64,000 nucleotides of DNA from the NCBI RefSeq assembly GCF_000499845.2, contig NC_023749.2, positions 14,904,698 through 14,968,697 on the forward strand, read 5' to 3'. The translations under genes and the position numbers were made by a program. This document shows positions 35,895-47,800 of the stretch, piece after piece (positions within the stretch are counted from its first letter, which is position 1; each line of letters opens with the position of its first letter). Source of the DNA: Phaseolus vulgaris (lineage: Eukaryota > Streptophyta > Magnoliopsida > Fabales > Fabaceae). The notes beneath the pieces were generated by a model, which was given only the letters and a program-made list of their open reading frames with translations, was not told the DNA's origin and made no database searches.

Positions 35895-36285
35895 GGTAAT
35901 ATAACTAGAAAATTATTAAATAAAAATTAATTTTAAAAACAAAAAATAATTAGTTGTTATATTGATTAAATTAGATATTATTTTAAAGATTAAAAAAATT
36001 ATTGGTATCTAAATTAATTTTTATTATCGATAAATAGTTTCTAAACTGATATTTAATTAGTTATCAAAGTTTCAACTACCAATTATTTAGATTCTAAAGT
36101 TGATAGCTAAAACTATTGTAGCTAATTAGATATCAACTTAGAAATTATTTATCAATAATAGAAACTAATTTAAATACCAATAATTTTTTTAGTTTTTAAA
36201 ATATGATCTACTTTAGTCAATATAACAACTAATTATGTTTTGTCTCTAAAATTGATTTTTATTTAATGATTTTCTTGTATTGTGG
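35895..36285. repeat. Third copy of the CACTA-type MITE family
   Basis: The left end reads TAGAAAATTATTAAATAAAA and the right end its imperfect inverted counterpart ending TTGTATTG. Internal blocks match 33398-33779. The terminal bases have mutated away from CACTA, so the boundaries are approximate. Confidence 0.7.
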
Positions 36286-36931
36286 TGAAATGCAGTGTGA
36301 TGGTGTTTGTGTGAAGAAATGTGGTGGTCGTCGTGATGGTTTCACGATGACTTGTTCAGAAACAAGTTTTGCATGTATTGAGGTAAACTTTCATGGCTAA
36401 AATAACAGATAACCATAATGTTGGATCAATGAACCAACTCAAACAAATTGATTATCAACTAGTTATAACTGATTACCAAATAGTCATAATCAATTATCAA
36501 AGAAACATAATTGAATATCAATCACCCATAATCAATTATATAGCTCACTTGGTTAAAATATTTCATAGGATAATCGATTATGCTTCCACATAATCAATTA
36601 TATCCTTTTTCTTAGTTTTGCTATTGAATGATTTATGTTTCTATTGCTTAGAGTTCACATTGTTCTTGTCTAGTAAGAAAGCCATTGTATAAACTATTTT
36701 TTATCACTCTCACTCATTTCTTTATTTTTAATTTGTTGTTAGAGTACTTTGTTCTTATATTTTAAAAATAAGTATTGACATTGTGTAAAGGAAGATTTTA
36801 GTCTCATACTTATGAAATTTCACATTTTATAGGTTCATTGCTTTTTCAGTTTTCTTTACCCGTTATTTGCGATATGTTAGAAAAAAAATTTAGAAAAAAT
36901 TAAAAATACATGTATTGATCTATAATTTTTT
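36286..36931. other. AT-rich intergenic DNA with short ATCAATTAT-like repeats
   Basis: Between 36430 and 36605 the short block (A)ATCAATTAT or AATTGATTAT recurs several times in both orientations, giving a low-complexity ORF. No family recognised. Confidence 0.45.
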
Positions 36932-37923
36932 CACTACAAGAAAATGATGGATTTGCGTGGGCCTATCTGACTATATTTTTTATTGATGTTGGAAACATTC
37001 TGCACTAGGTAGGACTCTCGAAACAAAGCCCTCAATTAATATTCCAAGGAAACTGCAACAGCCACTACTAGACCAGACAAATTCTTTGGTCATATTATCA
37101 ATTTTATTATACTTATTATTAATATAATTTATACATATTAATATCATTATTATTAACATTATTATTAATATTATTATTAACATTATTATTAATATTATTA
37201 TTAACATTATAATTAATATTATAATTAACATTATAATTAATATTATAATTAACATTATTATTAATATTATAATTAATATTATTAGTATTAAGATTAATAT
37301 TTAATAAATTTAACAAATTTAATATTATTATCATCAATTTAATAAATTTAATTTAACTAATTTATATCATAATTTCAAAAATAAAATAGTTATGACAATA
37401 TATAAATAAAATAAATTTAAAATAAATAATATTTAAAATAAACAAATATTTTATATAACATTTAAATAATTTAAATATATATTTTGTTTACTCATTTAAT
37501 TTTAAATCAAACACTTATTTAATTTAATAAATCTAATTTAATTAATTTATATTCAAAATTGATAAATTAAATAATTTATTATAACATTAAAGAAATAATT
37601 CTAAAATAAATATAATAAAGAATTAAATATTAAAATATTTATTATACATTAAAAATATTTAAATTTTAAAATTCTAAACATGCGTGGGTTCTGTGGGCAA
37701 CGCAAAACGGACGCATATGCGTGGGCCGCGGCCGACGCAAAACCGACGCCTATGCGTGGGCCGCGACCGATGCAAAATAAAATTAAATTAAATCAATATA
37801 TGCGTTCGTTTTGCGTCTAATGTAAATCTTGCGTGGACTTTTACTCATTTTGGCCGACGAGAGTAGCGTCCGCAAATGGCCCACGCAAAAATTTGGAAGC
37901 TAAATCAAGCTTTTCTTGTAGTG
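36932..37923. mobile_element. Non-autonomous CACTA element
   Basis: 992 bp beginning CACTACAAGAAAA and ending TTTTCTTGTAGTG, exact inverted termini typical of plant CACTA elements. TTT stands on both sides (36929-36931; 37924-37926), consistent with a 3-bp duplication, although T-richness weakens that point. Subterminal motifs of the GCGTGGGCC type occur near the left end and several times at 37680-37890. No transposase sequence remains. Confidence 0.85.
37115..37345. repeat. ATT-rich tandem array inside the CACTA element
   Basis: Alternating ATTATTAATATT and ATTATTAACATT blocks, drifting into ATAATTAACATT, form a short-period array of about 12 or 24 bases. It yields spurious Ile/Asn-rich ORFs. 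Confidence 0.85.
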
Positions 37924-39239
37924 TTTATTTCTTTCGAGTAAATACAAATTTAAAAGTTAGATGTATTAAATAAAAATAATTTATGAATTAATTTATAAAT
38001 TTTATTATTATGATTTGATTATTATTTTTTGTTTTAAATTTTTTATAAAGATTTTTTGTAAATACATTTTGCTCTCAAATTTTAAATATGAGAAGAATGA
38101 CAGTGCAATATAAAATATTAGAATAACAATGGAGTGTTATATATTAGAACATAACATAGTCATAATAAAGTAGGCTTATGCATGTTGTATTATAGGTGGT
38201 GAGTTCAGAAGGTTTTGGATTGTGTTGTTATTGTTGTTTCAATCTTGTCATGGTTGGTTCATTGTTTAGATCATCAACATGTTTCTTACCAAACTGTTCT
38301 CTTACGATTATAAATGTAAATGTATAATCCTTTGCATGAAACAAGTCCAAAATAATTTGGCTATATATGTATGCTTGGCCATAATCGATTTTGATGTTAA
38401 ATTGATTAGAGTGATTACATTTAAAAAGAAATTAGGTTAATATTAAGATTTTAAAGGTAAAAATGTACATTATTAATTGATTTAGTTGTTATGAAATTTA
38501 ACAAATTTATCATATATAACAATATGTCATTATTGTAAAAAATATATATTATTAGTTCAATTTTGTTAACGTGCATTTTTGTTAGTAATAAAGCGGTAAT
38601 TAATTATATTTAAACTTTGATATTGTATTCCGATTGTAATGAAATTTTTTACATTGAATCAAATAAACTTCAAAACAATCAATTTAATTATAAAATATGA
38701 AATATGATGAATTTAATTACATATTTGCATTTAAATTAATTTTTTTCTATAAAATTTATTTAATCACAACATATGAATTTTTTGTGGTTGTATATATGAA
38801 AATAATTTTTGGCATGGAACATGAAAAACATTAGTTTGTGTATTTTGAGGACAAAGAAATAGGTGAGATGAATAATATGGAAGATGATGTTGTTGGTGTG
38901 GACTTGAATCTAATTTTACACTTATAACAACAAATGCAATTACGCATGGAAGTAGCAACATTGACGATCATTTGCATCATTGCTTATGGATTGCATATAC
39001 TGGGTATGAAAAGTGGTATGAAAAAACACTATTATGGAGTCTGTACCATAAACTAATGTTGTTGGCAGGAGTTGATGTCATACTTGGTGCATACTGATCA
39101 TTGTCAAGACATTATTTGCATGAGACTAGAGGCATTCATTAATTTATGTTAGTGATAAAGGGGAACTAACTTTGTAAATGGTGCATTTTAGTTAATAGGG
39201 GAGGAACAAGTTGCTAAATTTTTTCACATCATTTTCGGA
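37924..39239. other. AT-rich intergenic DNA
   Basis: No recognisable gene or bounded element. Confidence 0.5.
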
Positions 39240-39817
39240 AATTTATCACAATTAATTGGCTTACTGCTTTTGAGTCATTCCAGTGCCAATTTTTATATAA
39301 CATCTTGAATTTCCAGTGGTTAAAATTTCACATTCCAGTTCGCTTTCTACAGTTACAGTTAAATCTTTAAAGTCACGCACAGTTTTAACAAAAAAAATTC
39401 CAGTAGCATTGTTTTTGTTTTCTTCATCTATTCTAGTACTATTCTTTAGGACTCCTTTGTGTGCTATCCTTTCTTTGTGTGCCTTAATTTTCTTGCTTGT
39501 CTTTTAGTTCATATTCTTTTCTAGTTTTGTCATATCTTGCATTCTGTTTTGGTTTATTTTTTCTTGCTTATACCTTTTCTTGCCTGTCTTCTTTGTTTCT
39601 CTAGTTTTTGTGGTGATTTGTTCATTGATTAAGTGTGGTTTGCTTCGACATTTTTCATTTGAAGCTCATCGAATCCACAAGAGAGGCTTGGTTAAGGAAA
39701 GAACACTTTCTTGGAGTGGTTTGAGTACATTCTTTTGGCCTTTTCCAGCAAGCTACATCTTACTTTCTTTTTGCTAACAAGTTTCCTTAATTGTTTGTTG
39801 CTGTTTTTGTGTCTTTT

Positions 39818-41479
39818 ATGATCATGGATAATTTTTCTAGTGGAGAATCCTCCAAACCTTGCTCACCTCAAAAGGCAGCTCTCTTTGAAGATTTGAAGAA
39901 TGCTAGACAATCAAATGCACAATATCTTGACATGATAAGACAAATGGAGGCAAGACATCATCATCATCATAGGCATTCTTCAAGGACTTCTCACTCTTCT
40001 CATGGATATCATGAAGGCAATGAACGGTGAAGGCACCATCATCATGAAGAGAGGCGCCAACATGTGGCTGGCCCTTATCCACCTATTGTAAAACTCCCTA
40101 GCTTTAGTGGTGAGAGTGATCCTAATGTGTACTTAGGGTGGGAGGCCAAGGTTGAGCAAATATTTGATGTAAATGGGGTTATAGATGATCATAGGGTTAG
40201 ATTAGCATCTTTAGAATTCTTAGACTATGTCATGCAATGGTGGCATCAAACTCTCTTGGACATTGACCTACACAAGAGACCGCCCGTGGTCTCTTGGGAT
40301 GATTTCAAAGCTTGTCTCCGCGCTAGATTTGTGCATCCACACTTTAGGAAAGACCTATTGTTGAAACTCCAAAGGTTTCATCAAGGCACGCTAAGTGTGG
40401 ATGATTACTTTAAACAACTAGACACGCTTTTAATTAGAGTTCATATGGATGAGAGTGAGGAAGCTAAAATAGCTAGGTTTGTTAATGGCCTTCGAAGGGA
40501 CATTCAAGACGTGGTAGAGCTACAAGAATATTCTTCATTACAAAATGTAGTTCACCTTGCTAGTAAAATTGAAAATCAAATTGCAAGGAAAAATGCTTTC
40601 AAAAATTCTTCTAAAGATAGCTACTACCACTCTTCTTGGAAAAATAAAAATAGCTCTTTTTCAAATATCCCTTCTAAGGACTCTACTTTCAAACCTAGAG
40701 ATTGTAAGCCTTCCACTTCCACTTCTAGGCCTAAATCACCAACTAAATCGTCTAGTAAGAAGTGTTTTAAATGCTTAAGCTATGGACATATTGCTTCTAA
40801 TTGCCCTTCTACACGAAATATGTATATGCATGATGGGGTAAAGGGTAGTGAGCATGAGTCCGAATCTTCTAGACATTCCTCACCTTCTAGGTCCCCTAGT
40901 GAGAATGAGAGTGAAAGCCCACATAAGGGTGACCTATTTGTAATAAGACGCATGCTTGGACAAGTTTTAAAACCTTTTGATGAAAGTCAAAGAGAAAATA
41001 TTTTTCATTCAAGGTGTCTTATTAATGATAGGGTATGCTCTTTGATTGTGGATGGGGGGAGTTGTGCTAATGTGGCAAGCACAAGAGTGGTAGACAAGCT
41101 TGGATTATCTACCATCTCTCATGCCAAGCCCTACAAATTACAATGGTTAAGTGAGGTAGGTGAGATTGTTGTTAACAAACAAGTCCTCATTACATTTTCT
41201 ATTGGTAAATATAAAGATGAGGTTTTGTGTGATGTTGTTCCAATGGAAGCCACACATATTCTTTTAGGTAGGCCATGGCAATTTGATAGTAAAGTTTTTC
41301 ATGATGGCTTTACCAACAAAATGTCTTTTAACTTCCATGGGCACAAAGTCATTCTTAAGTCTCTCTCTCCAAAGGAAGTTCATGAGGATCAAGTTAAAAT
41401 GAGAGAAAAGAGAGAGAAAGAAAATGATAAAAAAAAAAAATTCCAAGAGAAGCCTTCTCATGTCCACACAACAAGTTAA
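39818..41479 (+). pseudogene. gypsy gag-protease, one in-frame stop
   Basis: The ATG at 39818 opens a frame with a His-rich linker (HHHHHRHSSRTSHSSHG), interrupted by a TGA at 40028-40030. It continues in the same frame to 41479. After that come a Retrotrans_gag domain (LPSFSGESDPNVYLGWE, WWHQTL, RFHQGTLSVDDYFKQLD) at about residues 85-240 and a Ser-rich stretch. One CCHC knuckle follows (CFKCLSYGHIASNC, near 40762). The retropepsin-like part has IVDGGSCANVAS near 41045 and HILLGRPWQFD near 41258. The TGA follows CGG and could be a single change from CGA or similar. Gag and protease would otherwise be complete for this family. Confidence 0.9.
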
Positions 41480-42251
41480 AAAGGTAATAGTTACTCAAAA
41501 GCCTATTTTTTTAGCTATTCCTAAGACTATTGAATGTGAGTCGGCTAAGGATAGTCCCACATGTTTGGACAATTTGGTAAAGGAATATGAAGATGTGTTT
41601 CAAGATCCTCCTAAAGGCTTACCACCTCTAAGAGGGATTGAACACCAAATAGACTTCATGCCCGGGGTTTCTTTACCAAATCGCCCTGCCTATAGGACCA
41701 ATCCCAAAGAAACTAAAAGAGAAAATGAAAAAGCAAATGAAGTACATGATAAACCGAGTCATAATACCTTCTCAACTAAATCAATTTTGTTGACTCGTGC
41801 TATGCCTACAAGGTATCCTTCTTCTTTTTCTTTTTCATTACCCAAGGTTCCTACTTATACACCATATTGGATAAAGCATGTTAAGGATGATTTTTTCATA
41901 CCTTCTAGTTTTCCAAATAATATCATTTCTAAACAATCTTTTCCAACATGGGCTATGTATAGGACATCTTTTTCTGAACTCCCAACGTTTCAAAGTGATA
42001 AGTCAAGTTTGCCTATTTCTTCTTGTATTCTCTTATCTAATTGCAAACTGACTTTGTTTTATGCAGGAGTACTAAATTCGTGGACAAATTCTCTCCAACT
42101 TGGAGAGTATGATGAGAATCAAAAAGATGTTGTTAATAGGAAGAATGGACAAGGACCAAATCATTTAAAATTCTTCTTATTAGTCTTTTCAAAGGATGAG
42201 GCCCAAGCCCAAAGCCCAAGCCCAAGAAGCCCAAGGCCAAGCATTAAATAA
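41424..42251 (+). pseudogene. Start of gypsy pol fused to the element's 3' end
   Basis: The frame lies +1 relative to gag-protease. The two overlap across a run of twelve A at 41429-41440, where the shift probably lies. It holds the usual entry to reverse transcriptase (EYEDVFQDPP, GLPPLRGIEHQIDF, LPNRPAYRTNPKE, near 41580-41710). It then leaves the family after PKETK: no polymerase motif follows. The remaining ~170 residues are Ser/Pro-rich and look like the region normally after integrase. This suggests an internal deletion from about 41715. Confidence 0.75.
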
Positions 42252-42990
42252 AAGAGCATCATTTGAATTACTCTTGTATAGTTGTAGGAGGTGTGGATAT
42301 TAAATAAAGGAGTGTGAATATGTAAAAATAAAGTCACATTGTCCATGTGACTTAGGAGAGTAGGTGTAGGTGTAGTTTTTAGGAGGTGTCATAGTAGAAA
42401 AAGGTCACACCTCCCATGTGACTTGGTTTTGGTGGGAATTTCAAATGAGTTTCATTTGAATTTTCCCACCTATTTTTCAACACCCTCACACTATAAATAG
42501 AGGTGTGGGCTCTTGTAAAATTCAGAATTGGAAATTTGATATAGAGAAACTCTACTCATTTGGAGAGAGATTTGTGTGAGATTTGAATCTCCTTGCTTGG
42601 TCTCATCTTGTGAGCTATTGGAGAGCTTCAAGTGGCGGCTTCCTTCACTTATCTTGGAACAATACCTCCAAGTGGCGTGATGCAGTTCCAATTCATCATT
42701 CCAGCCGAGCTTAATTCCATAAGTTTTCATTCCTTTCATCTCCAATTTCAATTTCAATCGGTAGTTTAGTTTTCCTTAGTGTTCTTCATTCTTTCCACCG
42801 ATTGATTTTGTGTTCTTAGCTTGTTCTTCAATTTTTTGTTCAGTTCCTTGTGTTATTATTTCATTTGTGTTTAGTATTATTATTCCATGGCTGTTTACAA
42901 GGAGATATCACTCTTATTGAGTTTGGATCATCATTTTGGAAGGCTATGTCTCCATTGATGACTCCTTAAGCTTCCTTGATTCCATTTCTG
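42197..42990 (+). repeat. Probable 3' LTR of the gypsy remnant
   Basis: It opens TGAGGCCCAAGCCC and carries a TATA box (TATAAATA, 42492-42499) followed by T-rich transcribed-leader-like sequence. The layout parallels solo LTR A (3916-4612), which also opens with repeated GGCCCAAGC. No second copy is present to fix the ends. Confidence 0.45.
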
Positions 42991-43339
42991 TTTTCAACTT
43001 GTTGTTTTGTTGATGTAATTTCGTTTTCATTGTTTAAGCACTCTTTGATCCTTGAATTGTTGTTTTCATTCTCATATAATGTGTGTTCAAGAGTTTAAAA
43101 GTGTCTATGTTCAATCCAACTCATATCACATCTGCCATCACTTTCATAATGTGTTGAATGCAATTTTAATGTTAAAGAGATAATTCTTAAATCAATCATA
43201 TGGGAGAGAGGTGCAACCTCATATCTTAAACAACAATCAATTTTACACATACTTTAAGGTAACAACGTGACAAACTAAAGTATCACTTCATATACATGAT
43301 GTATGCCTTGATTGTTAATTAAAGTATGATTTTGTTACC

Positions 43340-44053
43340 CTTTAGGATTGTTTAGGGATCATAGATGGTCCTCATTTTCACAGAAGAAAAAGATTGCCCA
43401 ACCCATAATGTATTTCAACATGAAAGTCACATATGTTCTAGCCGAGTGAGAAAGAACAATATATGGTTCAAGAATATTGAAGGATGCACTTATACGAGAG
43501 TTTTTTTTGGTCATACCAGAAGGTTAGTTGAGTTTGTTTTGTGTACTTTGTCACGTGATGAGTTATTAGTTACTACTAATGAATATAAATTCAACCATTC
43601 TAGGAAAATACTACCTTGGGGATGTTGACTTCATGTTAAAACCACAAATAATGATATTGTATCACAACATTAAATACCATATGAAAGAGTACTCTAAACA
43701 AGGTCCACATAATCCTCAATAGTTGTTTAATCAATGTCATTCATCACTTAGAAATGTAATTGAAAGAACATTTGGTATGTTGAAAAACTGATTTCCAATT
43801 ATAGTTAGTCGAATTGAACCCCATTACTTGTTTGAGACAACGACGAAAATAGTTTTAGCATGTTGTATTCTTCATAATTTTCTTTGGAGGATGGACAACA
43901 GTCAATCGCTAATTGAAGAAGTTAATCGTGAGTTGATGGAATAAGACATGGATGCCTCACTCTCTAGAGAGCATGAGGATGATTATAGGTTAGAATCACA
44001 CATTACACGCACTATAACTAATGAAATATGGGGAGATTATGAAAGCAATTAAG
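43340..44053 (+). pseudogene. PIF/Harbinger transposase, broken
   Basis: The DDE_Tnp_4 (HARBI1-like) order is readable across frames: CLGIIDGPHF near 43352 (first catalytic Asp; the usual Thr is Pro), KDCPTHNVF, then YLGDVDF near 43615 (second Asp region). It continues through YHMKEYS, SSLRNVIERTFGMLK (Glu region, near 43750) and VLACCILHNF near 43860 to NEIWGDYESN before a stop at about 44053. Several stops and at least two frameshifts interrupt it. The enzyme would cut and paste elements with 3-bp targets; this copy is inactive. It is the upstream partner of the gene at 44194-46190. Confidence 0.85.
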
Positions 44054-44193
44054 ATTATGTAATAATTTGTATTCCGAATGAGAAATTTGTTTGCTTTTAT
44101 GTTGACTTCTTGACTATGTAAATACTTGCTTAACCAATTATATATTTATTGTCTTATCATTATTGAATTAGTTTTATTTGAAATAGGTGAAAC

Positions 44194-46190
44194 ATGAATC
44201 AAGGAAATATTATTGTACCAGAGTCATCCACAGGTATTTGTGAGTTCACGAAATGGACCACAAAGATAGATCTGACTTTTCTTCGCTTTGGTGGACATGG
44301 CATGATTGGGGAACAGGGTAGATGGAAGTTGGATGACCCAAGCCTACGTTAACATTGTAGATGCTTTCCATTAGTCTAGTTAGGTGGGGATATCCAAAAA
44401 CAATGTACAAAATAGGCAAAAGAGCCTCAAAGACTGATGGCGCGAGGTCCATGATCTATTTAGTGGACTTAGTGGATTTGCATGGAACGAATCAACAAAA
44501 TATTCTAAGGCTATTGGTGAAGTTTGGGATGACTTGATCAAGGTAATGTACGCACCTTTAGTAACTACTTCTATCAAAGTTAAGGAGATCCTAATGTACT
44601 TGAACATGTTTTTTTCACATAAAACCCTTTACTGCTAAATGGATGGTTAATTTGATGACTCTAATTTACGGCAAGTGTACTGAGTCAAAAGTAATAATTT
44701 GTCCATAACAACGAATATCGAACCTACAAGGAGCAATTATTTAACATCCTAATAGTAACATTCACTAAGTATAAGAATATGTACAATAATTTGATTTGAT
44801 TTGATATTAACAATAGTTTGCATGAAAATTAAAATAAAAGCAAAGTAAAGACTTGTTGATTCAATTGAGAAAATTGGGATTGAGGTTCATCCTTCTTACT
44901 CTTTTGTATTTTGAAAAGCATGGCAATATTATATCCTTTGATTGATATTGATGCCCATGTAAAATTCATTTATATCGATTTCTTGCATATAAAATTATTA
45001 AGAGTCTTCTAAATATCGATTCTCGCATATTTATAAAAGCTCTTTATCATTACGATTAGATGTTGATAGCAATTAATATTTCAAATTTATTCATAGCATT
45101 CAAATATGTTAAGCATTATCATTTAGGTCAGAAACTTATAAGTACTTTTTAGTCAAATCTAAGGAGCAAAATCATGGTAAAACAAGCATTACAAATAAAA
45201 TGACAATACTAATCATCAATCAATAATAGAATATTATATTTAAATATCACCTCAATATATAAGAGTTTGATCATATTACCTCAATCCCAAAGGGTAGAAT
45301 TAACTATTCATGTGGCCATTACAAGCATGGAAAGCAAGAAAAGAAGATCCGGGATGTTTCTCCTTGACAAATATCTCCTCTAGGAATTTCTATCAACTCA
45401 TATTCTCCCAATAAATGTCTAGGGTTGTGCCTCACACCTCATATTTAACCTAGTTGGGCTTGGGCTTGGCTAAGTGACTTCTCGCTTGGGCGTGATTGGG
45501 CTTGCCTAGGCGAGTTGGACGAAAACAATCCTAACGTCTCTATATTGATCTCGCCTGGGAAATTTAAGTGCAACACCACATCCACAACCAAAGTTTCACT
45601 ATGGACCTTATTGACAACATGTAATACATCCCAGAGCCTCTTACATTAGACGATACACATGAGAGAGCTCCTCCATCACCACCGTAAATGGATTCCTATG
45701 GCCCAGATCTGACTCAATTTATGCCATCTGGTGGTACGTCATCATCACGAGGTTCAAAAAGAAAAGCTCTGATGGTTGATGCTATGGATGTGCAATTTGA
45801 CAAGCTTACAACAAAGTTGGATGTATTTATTGATGCAACAGGAAAAAAAATGCTATGATAGGAAAATTGTCTTGTATTGATGAAAGACATGTCATGGATC
45901 TTAATGAGTCACTATGGCAGTTGAACAACAAGTTCAATACTCTAAAAGATAATTTCTGACAATTGAACAAAAAAATGAACTTTGTAGGTCAGCCTAGTGC
46001 ATCGTAACTCAACTTTCGAGTACTCAAGAAGTTACATTTCGGACATGTTAGTTAAAAATGAGCATACAAGATGACCAAATTATGGAACAATACTATGACT
46101 TCCTATGCATTAACCTGTCCCATGCAAAGAATTTTCTAAGCTTGCGCCCACAACTTCGTCTGAAGAAGTTACTAAATATAATGACTGATA
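44194..46190 (+). pseudogene. Harbinger Myb/SANT-like protein, split by an LTR
   Basis: From ATG 44194 a Myb/SANT-like segment (FTKWTTKIDLTFL) starts. Further blocks, in other frames, follow at about 44400-44550 (WREVHDLFSGLSGFAWNE, EVWDDLIK). An inverted LTR at 44656-45555 interrupts it. The downstream part resumes after it with MDSYGPDLTQFMPSGGTSSSR near 45690 and a helical C-terminal region to about 46190. Plant PIF/Harbinger elements encode such a second protein, which helps bring transposase to the element ends. Here it is broken by stops, shifts and the insertion. Confidence 0.75.
44656..45555 (-). repeat. Truncated solo LTR, minus strand, LTR-B type
   Basis: Read on the minus strand it follows LTR B (6671-7753) block by block: ATTCTACCCTTTGGGATTG, TATTGAGGTGATAT, GGTTCGATATTCGT and the end ACTTGCCGTAAA...TCA. 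The first ~350 bp of the LTR are missing, so the boundary near 45555 is a truncation. Confidence 0.8.
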
Positions 46191-46574
46191 GTGGTTGAAA
46201 TCCTCGTTTCTACCATGTTTTGACAATGTTATGTTTTCTTTCACTTTTTGGCTTTGTAATATTATGACACCACCACCACATGTACTTGAAAATGAATGTG
46301 ATATGTTTTGTTTTATATTATTATTATTATTTGTATTTGTATTACCTTTGTTTAAAACATTTTTATGTAATATTATAAAATATGCACTGATTGGTGCTTT
46401 CTCATGTCTTGAATTTTGTAGAAATGATTTTGTCTTTATTAAATAAAAGATAGAGAAGTTCTCGTAAAAATAAAGGAAAAGTCTTGACAACTAATGATGG
46501 AGTTTCTGTTAGAAAGCTGCTTGAAAGCTCCCATGTATTGAGGATGTATTAAATAAAAAACGCTTTTTCAGCAA

Positions 46575-47540
46575 GAATGATCAAATGATCGATTATGGGA
46601 ATAAGTTTTATACCAGGATAGTTTTGACACCTAAGATCTTGAATTTCCAATTCTTTGCACAATCAGGGCTTTACTTTCACGATTTTGAACAATTTCTCAT
46701 GCTGAAAGATCTGTACTTTGAGGATGTGATTAAAGTGTTTTCTTTTAACCTGAAGACCACAAAATTTGGTAACCTATATATTGAGGTTAATAAGAAGAAG
46801 ATTAAAATGAGACATTCAAATTGATTGACTTTGACTAATTTGAAGTACCAAGGATAGAAATTATCATCTTCGGATATCCTTGAAGAGCTCAAATACGATC
46901 GTGATATGACATTAAGTTCCATGATCATACTAGAGATGCACGATAGAAATATCAAGAATGTAGGTAGTTTGAATATTAATGATAAACTACTACATTTTGT
47001 ATGCATGCACACATATTGACTCTACAGGCCAACAATTTTGCTCAATTGTTGTATGAAGACATTTTAATGTTATGAGCCATGAAAAATAATATATTGACTA
47101 ATTGGTCTCATTATGTTGTGAAACACATGGTAAAATGCAGTGACAACAACATCCCTCTTCCATAAAATGTTCTGATTACACGGATCATAACTCATTACGA
47201 CATGGACTTATCCATCAATGCATTTTGTGGAACTAGGTTGGTCACGTTATTTCGGTCGAAAAACCTTGACCAAGTTAAATATTGTTATTGAATGGTGTTT
47301 AACACATGATAGGGCTAATGAGGATGATGAACAAGATGACCAAGACCCACTAATACCTGACGACCATATTGAAAACATTACATCTCAACGTCTAGTCCCC
47401 ATGATGCTAAAATGTTTTCACAAATTTAGGGTGGTATTTAAGAATTGCATCAATCATTAAATACTTTGAACATTAATGTTAATAGAAGTTTTGAAAGGGT
47501 TTATCTAAGAATTGACCAACTCCAACAAAAATTTGATGAC
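46575..47540 (+). pseudogene. Decayed ORF of plant transposon-associated type
   Basis: Two main open stretches (46585-46824 and 47218-47460) lie in different frames with stops between. The first, with LKDLYFEDVIKVFSFNLK and LYIEVNKKKIKM, has the same order of features as the FYTNL...HVKGVEM part of the ORF at 5175-6302. The second ends in an acidic run (DDEQDDQDP). No enzyme motif is seen. It could belong to another pol-less retrotransposon whose LTRs were not found. Confidence 0.45.
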
Positions 47541-47762
47541 TTATAAAACTCTTTCAAATGATACTTATCTTCATATGATTTTTTTTTTCCTAATTATTAT
47601 AAATGAAAGAGTCGTTATTCATTGGAAATAGCAATAGCCGTTTTATAACTTAATATAGAAAGTTGTTGATTAGTATTTACTCATTTAAAGGGAACAAAAG
47701 ACAGCTCCATAACAAGTAATAATTATCATTCTTCAATTTTTAAATTTTTTTAAATATAATAT

Positions 47763-47800
<38 letters not shown>

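Larger units (their letters stand above)
39240..42990 (+). mobile_element. Gypsy retrotransposon remnant, internally deleted
   Basis: It holds a leader, a gag-protease frame, the first few dozen residues of the reverse-transcriptase region and a 3' LTR-like region. Most of reverse transcriptase, RNase H and integrase are missing. No 5' LTR or primer site was recognised upstream, so the left boundary is arbitrary. Confidence 0.75.

Noticed and set aside
36980..37337. Ile/Met- and Asn-rich minus-strand ORFs
   Set aside because: Translations of the ATT-rich array, not proteins.
46110..46490. 126-residue minus-strand ORF and its plus-strand overlap
   Set aside because: Mutually antisense in AT-rich sequence after the Harbinger remnant; neither shows a domain.
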